Assembly: GCA_002189035.1 (NCBI GenBank)
Contig: NEEC01000021.1
Span: 868,001 to 932,000 of the forward strand
Length of the DNA: 64,000 nt
Direction of reading: 5' to 3'
From: Utricularia gibba
Lineage: Eukaryota > Streptophyta > Magnoliopsida > Lamiales > Lentibulariaceae
Shown here: one piece after another, positions 36,941 to 47,900 of the stretch
How positions within the stretch are numbered: position 1 is the stretch's first letter
Layout of the letters: every line of letters starts with the position of its first letter
Notes under the pieces: generated by a model
Told to the model about the DNA's origin: nothing
The model's database searches: none
Seen by the model: only the letters and a program-made list of their open reading frames with translations
Translations under genes and position numbers: made by a program

Positions 36941-38705
36941 TTATCTCTCCTCTATCAGCAACTGTTTCTGAACTGGATTGTGACTATAAGAACCCCCAGA
37001 GACAGGATGATTTGGATGGAAGGCTGATGGCCTTGTGGATCCCGAGCTGTCTAGAAGTTTCAGAGACAGGGCAGATGAGGTATCACCTCCAATGCTCAGT
37101 TTCGACATGCCAACCAGTTCATCCAAGTTGATGGGAGTCTTGGAAAGAACAGGTGTTGGTCTCACCACTTCATGAGCTTCCTCTCTACCGGCATCAGGTT
37201 CAGGTTCCGGAGCAGGGAATCCTGGCCAATATGGGACAGGCATAGGGAATATTGGAGTGATGTAGGCGGAGTACACAACTGGGACAGGGTATTGCGAGCT
37301 CTCAGGCGGCGCATTCGTTGCTGGTTCCACATCGTTAGAGTTTGCAGACTCCATAGATTCACATTCTTCCTCCACAGCCTCAGGTGGAGGAGGGATGCTG
37401 TCTGGTGCTTCTTCCTGAGAAGGATTCACAGGGAAGAGGTCTTTGGACATGGGAGCCGGAGTGTCAAGGGACTACACAAACACGCAAAGAGACTGGCACA
37501 ATTAGCCTTACTCTTGAGCTATAACTTGCACTCACAGAAAGCATCTTCGGAAATGGATCATAAGGTGCTTACTTCATTCACCACAATATCGAAGAGGCTA
37601 GAACGTCTCTTCCTCCGGGATACATTGCTCTGCCTTATGAAATACTTTTGGGCATGGCTAGCAACTTGAGTAGGCGTTCTAGACACTACATAGTTGCGAG
37701 AAATGCCACGCCAGTCACCTTTGCCGAGCTTTTGCAAGCCGAGCAGAAACATGCGATGTTCCTCTTCTGTCCATGGAACACCTGCAACGAGGGAAAAATG
37801 CACTGAATACCAACAACGCACACCAGCCATACAAATTCGCTAATCAGAGGCAAATGAACATCATTTTGAATACATTACATGGGTAACAACCTCATAAATA
37901 AAAAAGACACACCACAAGACTTCAGAACTTAGTTCTTATTTATCATCATTCCACGAGAATGGGTTGGACAAAAACACAAAACCATATGAAATGTTCAGGG
38001 TATCGCTCATGGGATAAACTCAACACAATCATACAAAAGGATCTCCTTAGCAAAATATGAAATCCGGAATTCGTCTCAAGATCGATTCTCATCATTTTAT
38101 TACCAAATCTAGCTGACTATTTCTATAAAGAACAAGCTCGAGATGCGGTGAACAGTAAGCAGCAAAATCTAAAAGCTTAAGGAAATCCTGATTACATACT
38201 TAGAGGATGGATTATGCATAAAATCAACGAAAAATATGGCAATATCAAACTTCGAACAAGTCAATGAACAATATTCTCTTCCTTAGATATGCATTTCATG
38301 TACATGATCCAATTTATTCAAAATTCATAAACAACCCCTCAATTGCTGCGATCTAAAAACACCTTAAACAGAAAGGGAATAATAATAAAAAAAACCTTTC
38401 TTTCTATCGCGGCTGGAGGAAGAGCCGACGACAAAATCCTCAGACGCATAACCATCAGCCGCGCCGGGGCCAGCAGAAGGGTGGTCAGGAGTTTCTCCAG
38501 GGGAATCATGAGCAACCTCGTTTTGATTAGCAGCGTTTCCAGCCCCCCCGCCGCCACCGCCGGCGTAATGGGTCAAACTGCCCATACTAGCACTCTTCCG
38601 TATAAACCCATCAGTCAATCGAACCCCAAAAAGCTTAACCCCACGATTAGGACACGTTCTCGAGTTGTGGCCGTTGTGGCTGCAATGCGAGCACCTCCTC
38701 GTCAT
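36941..38705 (-). CDS. 1R-MYB (SHAQKYF) transcription factor, KUA1/MYBS3-like
   Basis: Three exons, 38396-38705, 37573-37781 and 36941-37471, give 349 aa. The start [18 protein letters not shown] opens with a CCHC zinc knuckle (C5, C8, H13, C18). Next is the repression motif KLFGV (residues 24-28), a poly-Gly stretch and an acidic linker. Then comes a single MYB repeat, [20 protein letters not shown] to SHAQKYF (about 104-151), followed by [11 protein letters not shown]. The C-terminal half is Pro-rich, with LSLKLL near the end, an LxLxL EAR-like motif. Family members bind TATCCA-type sugar-response elements and repress cell-size or senescence genes; which one this is cannot be said. Intact frame. 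The start was chosen at the zinc knuckle. Confidence 0.92.
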
Positions 38706-39580
38706 TTGGGTAACAAGGGATTGAAGAAAGGGATAAAAGTGGAGATGGGTAGGTACTGCATCGATGTAAAAAGCAATCAGAAAGAGCGTGGAATCGGATT
38801 CAAATGGGCTGGGCGCTGTCGGGAAATTAGACAGATAAGAGAATACGGAGACCGGGACTTGAAGGGACACAAGACAGGGCGGGCGGCAAGGTTATGGGGG
38901 CCGAGATTCCTAAATGGGAAAGAATTTAATGCGTTCTGTCCTTGTTTTTACTAAACTATTGCTGCTAAAGTTCTAACCTTTTTTGTATTAAACTATTCTT
39001 AGACAGAATTATTATACTCCATTGGTATTACCTTATCCAAGATACTGTTCTCCCACGTCTTCCTGCTTTGAAAGACAACTTTCTCCATTGGAATAAGGCA
39101 AAAGGTTGGCCTTTGTATATCAAAAACAGATTCTTATCTGTTCCTTGGTCCTTGATACATGATTTGGTTGCTTCCTGGAGATTCTTCCTCTGACCATCCA
39201 CCCAGTTTTGGGTAGTGTTCTGTTTAAGATCCAAGAATGCAGTTCTACAGCAATGGCTTCTTACATCCACAGCATCCTGTTGTGGGTAAGAATTCATCAG
39301 AGAAGAAACCATCCAAGTTGACAGAGATTACCGTTCTCTTTGGTGTATATGATTTTCAGGTCGAACTGAAAATTTACATTATGAAGAGAATATGTTCTGC
39401 CAGCATATCAAATCAGCTTTCACCAAATGCTTTTGTTTGTATAACAAAACATGGTATTTATTGACAATGGCACCAACTTCTTGTGACGACACACAGATGA
39501 GGTTGAAGAACTTGAGGGCCGGGGACTTGAGCCCTCCACAGTGAACTGTGGTTGTAAATAATTATTCCATTCTCCATCTG
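38706..39580. other. MYB promoter and monooxygenase 3' flank
   Basis: 875 bp. The left part is the MYB leader and promoter. The right part is the 3' UTR of the monooxygenase. A minus-strand frame at 39028-39312 is open but not recognisable and lacks splice or promoter support. Confidence 0.5.
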
Positions 39581-41346
39581 CTACACCGAGTCTGTGAGAG
39601 TCTCGAACTCAAAGTTTGTATGTTTAAGCATCCCCTTTAGGCTGGCAATCTTAGGAACCAGAATATTGTTCCTGAAAGAACATACCAGTGGATTCTCTAG
39701 CTGCAGGAGGGCACCCATAAGATTTGCTTGAATCGTTATGGGGAAGATCCGGGGCCATCTCTCGTAACCATAAGAAGTGAAAGCATCCTCAACTGTGAAG
39801 CTTCCATTGTTAATGGCCTCACCAAGCTTCTTGGACAGGACCACAGCATCTTCTAGCGCGCAGCAGGCACCTTGGCCTAAGTTTGGAGTCATAGGATGCC
39901 ATGAATCACCAGCAAGCACCACCTTTCCTCTTGAGACCGGAGGACTTATTCCTGGCCACAACCAGCGGTCGACCAATGGAGTTCGTATGATGTTATCATC
40001 AGGAGTGCATTTGATGACGTCTAGAAGCTCCTTTGGCCATCCCTCCACGTAGTTTTGTAATAACTGCTTTAGAATGTATGGATCTGTTACCTTTGCACCT
40101 GGTGAGAGATGTTTCCAAAGGTTAGCAAGTAATGGTAGTGTTCTGCAGAACTAGTAAAATGAAAAAAGAGCACCACAATGGAGGTTTTCTAGGATTTTAA
40201 TCAGTGCAATGAACCAAATCTAGTAATAAAGTGGAAGACTAAGAAACCTACCCTGTTCCAGGCTGTTGTAGCAGACGAACCAGTATACCTTGGTGCTTGA
40301 AACAGGAACATATGCAGCACGCACACCCTTTCCATAGATGTAAACGATACTGGATTCATATGGCTGGCCATCAGGGTAACATGCGAGGCCCCTAATAGCG
40401 CAATACCCCACATATCTAGCATCTGAGAAGCCCATCCATTTGGCCACAGGTGACCTTATTCCATCACAAGCAACAATAATCTGATTCAAGTTCAAATATG
40501 ATGTGTCATGATGATGATTCTTCAAGTTTGCAACACAAGTAAATTCACATTGCGAACCAAGTTACCCTGGCAGATATTTGAGAACCATCCTCCAGTTGAA
40601 GCACGGGTACATTATTTGCATCTTCTTTCACACTCTTCAACTTTGAGGAAAAGGATATGGCATCTGGTGGAAGCTTACTAGCAAGAGTCTCTAACAGTAC
40701 ACGCCTTTCTACAGCACGAACCTCCTGGCTGCTTCCGTTTTCCGAAGTTTGTTAGCGCAACAGTCTTGTCACCCCCATAATCGACGATGGGGTTGTTTGA
40801 AGCAAAAACCAGTTACACACCTTTCATCTTCATCCTTGATTCTGAAGGATCTTAGCTCCTTTCCATCCTCTGTCTTCACCATAATCCTGCACCACATAGG
40901 ATTCAATACTACGTGCAACAAAGCTAACTTCACAACAACTATGAAAAAGAAGTTTCTTTGTGGAAAACATGCCTTTGAATTTCAACAAACTGCGTTCTGA
41001 GCTCAGAGGCTACACCTAGAGCATCAAGAGCTTTCCATCCATTCTTGAAGAATGTAACCGAAGTTCCCTCAATTCTGAGTGAGGGTGCCTGCTCCAACAC
41101 CACGGAACTTATTCCTAATCTGCAAAGAATTCAATTAAGAAGCCCAACAAGTGATTGAACAGTTGTGCTCGGAGTTTGTAAAGCTGACTTTCGAAGCGCC
41201 ACCGCCGTTGCAAGACCGGCGATTCCAGCGCCAACGATAACGATGTCTTCCTTCCTGGTCTCGGCTTTCACCGTCCAATACCCAGTGGCACGAGGCGTGA
41301 ATCTCACCCCCCATTTTTGTGGGATTCCTAGAATCGCCATACCCAT
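39581..41346 (-). CDS. FAD-dependent monooxygenase, MO1/CTF2-type
   Basis: Six exons: 41189-41346, 40973-41119, 40821-40886, 40566-40728, 40252-40480 and 39581-40098, joining in phase to 426 aa. The N-terminal FAD fold has IVIVGAGIAGLATAVALRK (GxGxxG at residues 39-44). In the middle is the family CDGIRSPVAKWMGF (DG motif). The third flavin site is GDSWHPMTPNLGQGACCALEDA near residue 318. These three motifs define class A flavin monooxygenases of the salicylate-hydroxylase/zeaxanthin-epoxidase group. The closest plant relatives I recall are the CTF2/MO1 proteins, whose substrate is unclear. The donor of exon 2 is GC, not GT. The N-terminal 28 residues may be part of a targeting peptide. A separate 40-codon frame at 41393-41515 lies just upstream. 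Confidence 0.9.
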
Positions 41347-41781
41347 TTCCCCCTCTGCCTGAGACTCGATGATGGTCGTTCCCGAGTGACGGCTAGTGGC
41401 AGTATAACCTATGTGCAGTCCAACCGGCAGTGAATGTGACTGCGCTTTGGGGCTTCATCCCCGCCACAGAATACAGCTGGCGCAGCAGCCTCCGCACTGC
41501 GGGAGATATTTTCATGATTTCACGTTATCTTTTAAAAATCCATTAGATTTAGATTGAGATAGTGAACGAGAGGACCACTCGAGAAACGCGATCCAGCGGC
41601 TACGGAACGGGGAACCCGCGAACGGAAGAACGGACGGCGGCGGTGTTTACTGAAGAAACCTAGGTCAGGGCTCGTATACCTCGGAAGATGATGTCTCTTG
41701 ATCGGAATTTGGGGCAGTATTTATTTGATGGTTCTTCTTGTTGAGCAGACAGATTTGCAGGTGTTTCTGTTGCTTCTAAAC
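41347..41781. promoter_or_regulatory. Divergent promoter monooxygenase / ARMC7
   Basis: 435 bp between two start codons facing away from each other. It contains a minus-strand 40-codon frame (41393-41515, MKISPAVRRLLRQLYSVAG...) that reads like a targeting presequence but is out of frame with the monooxygenase. It is either an upstream reading frame or the true N-terminus disrupted by missing bases. Confidence 0.5.
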
Positions 41782-43094
41782 ATGTTTACGAATGAACAAA
41801 GACAAAAAGAACGCATTGGAAAGTATGGAACCCCAAGAGTTGAATATTTGCAGGTTCAACAAGTTCAAATTTTGATTCCGACCTAATGACCCCATTCTTC
41901 GGTTGAACTAACACTGTTTCGGACTCATAGGAACTTGTAGCACAATTTCAGAGTGCATCCAGTGAAGGTATGTGGTCTGGAAAGTTTCTTGCAATTGTTG
42001 TAATTGTTGGGGGGGGGGGGGGGTCTTGTCTGGACAACTTTAGTGACATGAACTGTGATTGATTCATATTGTAGAGACAAAGGAGAAAATTGTTGCCAAT
42101 CTGGGGAACTTCGCTTATGATCCGTATAACTATACCTTCTTACGCCAGGTTTTGCAGTAGTCCAATGCAAGATTCATTTGGTTAAAGGTTTTTTTTTTTT
42201 TTATGGTGATTTTGAGTAACGTAACATTCACTGGCAGCTGAATGTCCTGGAGCTCTTTCTGGACTGCCTAACGGAGCAAAATGAACGGCTTATTGAGTTT
42301 GCTCTCGGGGAATCTGCAATGCTTCGGCAGGTAGGCTTACAGTTATTTTCACAAAAACATGCTGTATTTGTTTCCTGTTCTCAAATGTATTTGTTCTTGG
42401 TAGTTGTTTAGTGACATGTGCTGTATGCTTATGTGTCTGCAGATCCAACGAATGCTGCGTGTATCGTTCAGTCAGATGGAATTCCTCTTGTCATCCAATG
42501 CCTTTCAAGTCCAGTTAGGAACACGGTAAATCCCATATCATCAAGTTCTTCATGAATTGAATGCTTTACCTCTATGCTTTATGTGCTTGTATTCGACTCC
42601 AGACCATCGTTATAGCAAGCTAACGCGTGCTGTGTGCGATGGCTGAATGATCTGATGCTAGTATCTGCATTTCGTACTTGACATAACTGGTGCTACTGAT
42701 GTGCATTGAGTGCTTGTATTCGGCTACACGTCCCATGCCTGTAGTGATACCGTTTACTATATGGAAGATGGATGAATGATCTGATGCTAGTGTCTGAATT
42801 TCAGACTTGACATCACTAGTGTTGCTGATGCGCATGGTTACTTGTAGATCCTCTTCTGTGGGTTTTCTTAAGAGATTGAAACAGTGGCTTCAATGTGTAG
42901 GTGAAGTATGCTCTTGGACGCTTTACTATCTCTGCAATGCAGCTACAAAATCTGAGATACTGAAGCCTGAAATTGTTGATGCCATCAAACGGTTTGCTGC
43001 GGCTGGGGATGTGAATTCAGGGTTCAGCAATTTGGCGCAAAGTTTCTTGGACCATCACCTCTCGGACCAAACTCCAAACCGTTCCTCGTGCTGA
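41782..43094 (+). CDS. ARMC7: Armadillo repeat-containing protein 7
   Basis: Small armadillo-repeat protein conserved between plants and animals. In animals it has been linked to late spliceosome steps; its plant role is not established. Six exons: 41782-41853, 41931-41967, 42075-42148, 42238-42330, 42443-42525 and 42901-43094, giving 184 aa once two bases are added. The N-terminus MFTNEQRQKERIGKYGTPR is diagnostic. Helical ARM segments include KIVANLGNFAYDPYNYTFLR, LNVLELFLDCLTE, GIPLVIQCLSSPVRN and YALG-LYYLCNAATKSEILKPE. One G is missing in 42307-42310 (otherwise GICNA cannot be read) and one at 42916-42917. Intron 2 carries a 15-G tract at 42009-42023 and intron 5 a tandem duplication. 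Confidence 0.88.
42582..42838. repeat. 128-bp tandem duplication in ARMC7 intron 5
   Basis: GTGCTTGTATTCG recurs at 42582 and 42710. The shared block TGAATGATCTGATGCTAGT is then followed by similar sequence in both units. The copies are diverged in their first third and about 85% alike in the rest. The unit lies wholly inside the intron. Confidence 0.8.
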
Positions 43095-43727
43095 CAGAGG
43101 ATAGCATTACTCTTGCATGTATTATTAGATAAAGGGAAGGCTATGATACTTTGGATTTGGGTGTGTGGATTGGCGATTGACTGCATCCTGTTTCTTCAAC
43201 ATCATTTCCTACTATTTTCTCGGTGGGAAGGAGATATCTCCCTCTTGGAGGGATGGCATCAAATCGCTGTCACTCACTGCAATGCGCATATGCTATTACA
43301 GGAGAATTGTATGAGATTGATGGTAGGATCTACAACTTTACTGTAGGTGAATCTTTTTCTTTCAACAGATATATTTGCTTTAGCAATTATCATTTCCATG
43401 TTTTGTGAAGTAATCCTTGGCACCATTTGTGTGTCTCTTGCGTTTGTCTGATATCTCTTTCACTGATCATGTGTCAGGATGCCATTTCTCTTTGCGGAAC
43501 ATAATCCATCTGATCTTCAGATGCAGTGATCTCTTTAAAGAAATAATGGCGGATTCAAGTTGGATGTGGTTTGGATTGAAGCATTCTGTATTTGAATACC
43601 TTACAACACCAGGATCATGATTGAACATAAAAGAACTGCAGGGGATGGACACACAGAAGCATGGAGTTGGAACAAGGAAACCAGCACACCAAGAAGACAG
43701 ATTTGAAGCACCGAGCCAGTGCATTCC
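43095..43727. other. Convergent 3' flanks of ARMC7 and oleosin genes
   Basis: 633 bp containing both 3' UTRs. No gene or repeat recognised. Confidence 0.6.
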
Positions 43728-44084
43728 TCAGCGTCCAGAGGGCTGCTGCTCGGACTTCTCGAATTTCTCACGGAAGCGATCGACGGGCGGCTTCTTCCCT
43801 AAGACGTATCTGTACATCCAGTAGAAGATGAAGCTCCCGACGGCCCCGAACCCGCCGGAGGAAACGAAGCCGGCGACGATGGAGAAGAGCGCGAGTGCGG
43901 CGGGGACGAGTATGGGGCTGAATATCACGAGGAGCGGGGTGATGATGACAAGGCCGATGACGGTGGCAGTGAGTGTCAGGCCGCAGAGGACTATCAGCGA
44001 GCCGCCGATAGTGACGCCGGTGGTGGCCCTCGCCACCCTCCGCGAGAGCTGCTCCGGCTGCATCTGAGTTTGAGGCTGAGCCAT
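43728..44084 (-). CDS. Oleosin (short form)
   Basis: Structural protein of oil bodies. 118 aa, intronless. The short polar N-terminus MAQPQTQMQPEQLSRRVARA is followed by a long uninterrupted hydrophobic hairpin (about residues 22-95) with the proline knot PLLVIFSPILVP in its middle (P-x5-S-P-x3-P). The short amphipathic tail is YRYVLGKKPPVDRFREKFEKSEQQ. Most seed oleosins are 140-190 aa with a longer C-terminal domain, so this is a small, low-molecular-weight type lacking the H-form insertion. The promoter carries seed-type elements. Intact frame. Another frame in the same stretch is Arg/His-rich and is only a shadow. Confidence 0.95.
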   Translation of the reverse strand: MAQPQTQMQPEQLSRRVARATTGVTIGGSLIVLCGLTLTATVIGLVIITPLLVIFSPILVPAALALFSIVAGFVSSGGFGAVGSFIFYWMYRYVLGKKPPVDRFREKFEKSEQQPSGR

Positions 44085-44282
44085 CGATGAAGCTGAGGTT
44101 CTCAGGCCGTGAAGTCGTCGTCGTGTGCTTTATAGGGGAGGAGGAGGGATGCATGGCGGGTCACGGGGAGTCGCCGGCGTCACACGTGTCGGGTTTAACC
44201 CCTGCTTTTGCATGGGCCTCAGCGTTCTTTAGACACGCAAACGCATGCACTGAGGCACAGTAGAGGAGGAGGGCGGCATGCA
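44085..44282 (-). promoter_or_regulatory. Seed-type oleosin promoter: TATA, ABRE and RY elements
   Basis: Reading away from the ATG there is a TATA box (CTATAAAG, minus strand, about 44127-44135). Then come RY cores CATGCA/TGCATG at 44150-44155 and 44209-44214, an overlapping pair at 44242-44249, and one more at 44277-44282. An ABRE, ACACGTGTC, sits at 44182-44190. RY plus ABRE is the known combination bound by LEC2/FUS3/ABI3 and bZIP factors in maturing seeds. Confidence 0.8.
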
Positions 44283-44330
44283 GAGTTGAAGAAGAAGCAT
44301 TTTTTGAAGAATGTCCATAGGATCTGAATA

Positions 44331-44705
44331 TTGTATCAACTGGTAAGATTTCTCCATCATAGTTGCAGCAGGCATGTGGACATTTTTTTATCAAAGTGCT
44401 GTAGTTCATTCCGGTCACCTGCTGCTCCTGTTAAGCCAGCAGCTGTTGGAGGGAACACCACATTTTTGGTGCCGTTGGATGCAGTTGCTTACACCAATCA
44501 AAATGATTCGTCTGCTTCCTCACTTGAGAATGATTCCAGTTCATCTGCAACAGTAGAAAGAACTGGGAGCATGAACAGGATCTCACACAAGACGGTGAGT
44601 GGTGGCTCCATTTCTGTGCAGTCAGTTCTGCATCATGGAGTGGAAGCTTCCATGGGGCTGAAGCTAAAACCGTCGACGGAGGTGAGTTTGTCGGTGGAGC
44701 TATAA
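44331..44705 (+). CDS. Unassigned open reading frame
   Basis: 124 codons. After an unconvincing start, the frame reads with Ser/Thr-rich, protein-like composition (PVKPAAVGGNTTFLVPLDAV, then NDSSASSLENDSSSSATVER). I recognise no family. It lies between the oleosin promoter and the 3' end of the tRNA synthetase gene, with no visible promoter. It may be a gene fragment or chance. Confidence 0.25.
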   Translation: MYQLVRFLHHSCSRHVDIFLSKCCSSFRSPAAPVKPAAVGGNTTFLVPLDAVAYTNQNDSSASSLENDSSSSATVERTGSMNRISHKTVSGGSISVQSVLHHGVEASMGLKLKPSTEVSLSVEL

Positions 44706-44980
44706 GCATTCGGTGGACCTTTAAATGGCAACACCTGCAGGCATGCCTGTGATATGGAGAAAGGAAATATGGAAGATTTAGAATAAACATCATCATCATC
44801 ATAATCCCTGGTTTAGTGGGATGACAAGGCCAAATTGGAGGGCCTTCAGTCTTTTGGAACCACATTATATTTGCAAATATGTGAATCAAATGTGTTTCCC
44901 CATTCGCATGAGGCAATGATAAATACTTAGACGGTTGCATAACCACAATTGTGAAGTTTTTTTTTTTTTCTATCTGTGTA

Positions 44981-47900
44981 TCAGAAGTCTGCGGATCCAG
45001 GTGCACGAGGAAATGGAATGGCATCTCTGATGTTGTCGATGCCTGTAGCAAACTGTACGAGCCTCTCAAAGCCTAACCCAAATCCAGCATGAGGAACTTG
45101 CAACACAAAAACAAAGGTAGCATCAATATGTGAGGAGAATACCACGTGAAACAAGGCCAATCTTAGTTGTCCCTCACCGGAACCGTATCGTCGCAGGTCG
45201 AGATACCACCAATAGCTCTCTCTGTTCAGCTTTACCTCGTCCAGCCTCTGTTCAAGGAAGTCTAGGCGCTCTTCTCTCTGGCTCCCACCGATAAGTTCAC
45301 CAACCTGGCAAAGAAAATCTAACTCAAAAATGACTTCTTGATATGCATTTCAGAGTTGGACACAGATCTGCTGTTTAGAATGTTTTTAGAAGCCATGAAC
45401 TCATATTCATACTGTGCTTTTGTAGGAATAATTGAATGAATGAGAGAAGGGTAAGCAAGTGCGCACCCGAGGAACGAGCATGTCCATGGCTGCAACTGTT
45501 TTTCCATCATCATTTTGCCTCATGTAGAATGCCTTGATTGCCTTCAGTGTGAACGATATACGACACGGTCATCATATAGTAAAAGCATCACGGAAATGCA
45601 GAATAAGGAAAACAAGATCCCACCTTTGGATAGTCTCTTACGATTACTGGGCATCCTTTGAATGCCTCTTCAGTGATATAGCGTTCATGCTCGCTTTGCA
45701 AATCACATCCCCAGGTTACCTGCAAATAATAAATGATGAGAGAGCATCGTCTATGATGCTCATTAATGAACAGCATCAAAATGCATGTCAATACACGATA
45801 GGTCTTTTTAGGTGTTTTGATCCCATCAAAAGGCATATTGGTATGACACAACCGAACAACAGGGGTACAAAAATCCACGTTCCATGCAGTAACATGATGA
45901 GGAAAGACCAATAAATCCAAGGGAAAAAATTATTAATCTGGGATATATGAAGACAAAACATACCGGAAACTCGAACTTTTTATTTGCTTTTAAAAGAAGT
46001 TCAACTGCATCAGTGTACGTCAATTGCACAACACTCTTCTCAGCAACATCCTATAACATGCAGCATTGATCAGACTAGCATAGTTCAGCTGAAGGAAAAA
46101 GTATAACGGCTGCAAAAAAGTTCATAAAAAAACATGCAGCTACTACATGTACAGCAGAAAATACATGTCCATATGAGGTGGGATCTTACCCTTAAACGAG
46201 TAATTATTCCCTTCTCAATCCAGGTGTCGAAGAATTCCATGTCTTCATTGCAGTTATCAAGAATGTATTTCACCTTATTGAAATTAACAATTGCATAAAA
46301 TCCAACATCATAAGAAATAGATGTGGGCAATGGAAAGCTAGCAGTGATAACTGGATAATAGGTTTTCCAAGTAACATACTACATACTGGAGGTAAGCTGT
46401 TGCACAGGCCATGTCATCTTCTAAATCAGCAAATGCAAGTTCAGGCTCTATCATCTTGAGAGCAGAGTTTTAGTGATTAAGCATTTGTCATTCTCAATAA
46501 AAGATGAAATATCATAGAAAAGAATACTTAGCAGCGTGGTATTACCCAGAATTCCGCCAAATGCCGAGATGTGTTAGAATTTTCAGCTCTGAATGTAGGG
46601 CCGAATGTATATACCTGGAACATAAAAAATAAAATAAACAAATTTCCAAGGAACAGTAACAAATCTACAGCATTTTATAGAAGGGAAAATTCTCTAAAAG
46701 GTATAAAATATATTGATAACAGTAATGTACATCAGTGAGGGCACTAGCATATGCTTCAGCATTCAGCTGCCCAGATACTGTGAGAAATGCCGGTTTTCCA
46801 AAGAAGTCCTGAGAAGCGGGGTATACAGAAGTGTGTAAAAATCTGTGTGTAATCAAACAATGATAAAACTATACTAATGTTTTAATGATGGTAGCTTTGC
46901 CAATTCAAGTAAATCGTGGTGATCATATCAAGATAAAGATGAGCAAAAGTAACTTGCCTGAGACCAATCAATTAAGGCATTCTCTGTCACAGGAATGGTT
47001 TTAACAGGAGACTCTAATGCCTCCTTGGAACTTGGAACCTGCTCGACCAACAATATCATATGAAAATTTTCAGGTGAAATCAAGGGACTAAACACAAAAA
47101 GTTCTCACATGAACATGCAAATTTAAAGCATTTAAAACTGCATACCAAAGTTGTCACACAAAACTGTTCACCAGCACCTTCACAATCTGAGGCAGTAATT
47201 ATTGGACTGGAGACCCATACAAAGCCATTTTCTTGAAAGAATTTATGTGTTGCATAGGCCAACGCATTCCTAACTCTTGAAACCTATGGTCATAAGTGAG
47301 AAGAAAGATTTTGAAACTCTGCGAAGATAAGATTGCAACCAAAATTTAAAGATTTTAAACAACTAAAAAAGAAGGCAGAAAAACATATGCAAATGAAAGA
47401 GGACGAACATCCACCAGGTAATGTGCATGACCAAGGCCTTCAAAATCAACTATGCTATCCCATTCAGCAAATTAAGAATCAATTCCCAGCCCACAAAAAA
47501 AAGCACCAGCAATACCTCTCCCTTGATGAATGTTAAAGGATCAAAAATAGGTTAGAAAATAGCACATGAACAGAGGATGCATACTGCCCCAAAAGTATTT
47601 GTTCTTGGACGCAGATGTGCCTTTGTCCTCAAAAATTCTCTGCTGACCCTTTTTTTCTGAATCGGGTAGGAAGAGTCACTCTTTCCAACCTGAAAAAAAT
47701 ATATATATATGAGAAGAAACTCTATGGATCAATATGCAATAGAGCGTGTTGCTAGTCTGCAAAATCTTCCTTCCCGGCCCAGGATTTTATATAGGTATAA
47801 GTTTTACCATCCTAAACCGAAAGCATTTGGTGTAGCTAGTGACAATACTAACCAATAAGTATTCCATTGCTTGCATGAAAAATGGGAAATAAGAGTCCAT

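Noticed and set aside
38343-38954. 203-codon plus-strand frame over the MYB first exon
   Set aside because: Antisense shadow; the minus strand encodes the zinc knuckle and KLFGV motif.
39028-39312. 94-codon minus-strand frame between MYB and monooxygenase genes
   Set aside because: No recognisable domain, promoter or splice support; lies in the 3' flank.
43768-44154. 128-codon frame longer than the oleosin frame
   Set aside because: Arg/His-rich, off-frame reading of the oleosin hairpin; the 118-aa frame has the proline knot.
44431-45069. 212-codon minus-strand frame overlapping the synthetase 3' end
   Set aside because: Conflicts with the last synthetase exon, which ends in the family C-terminus at 44981; low-complexity Met/Ser content.
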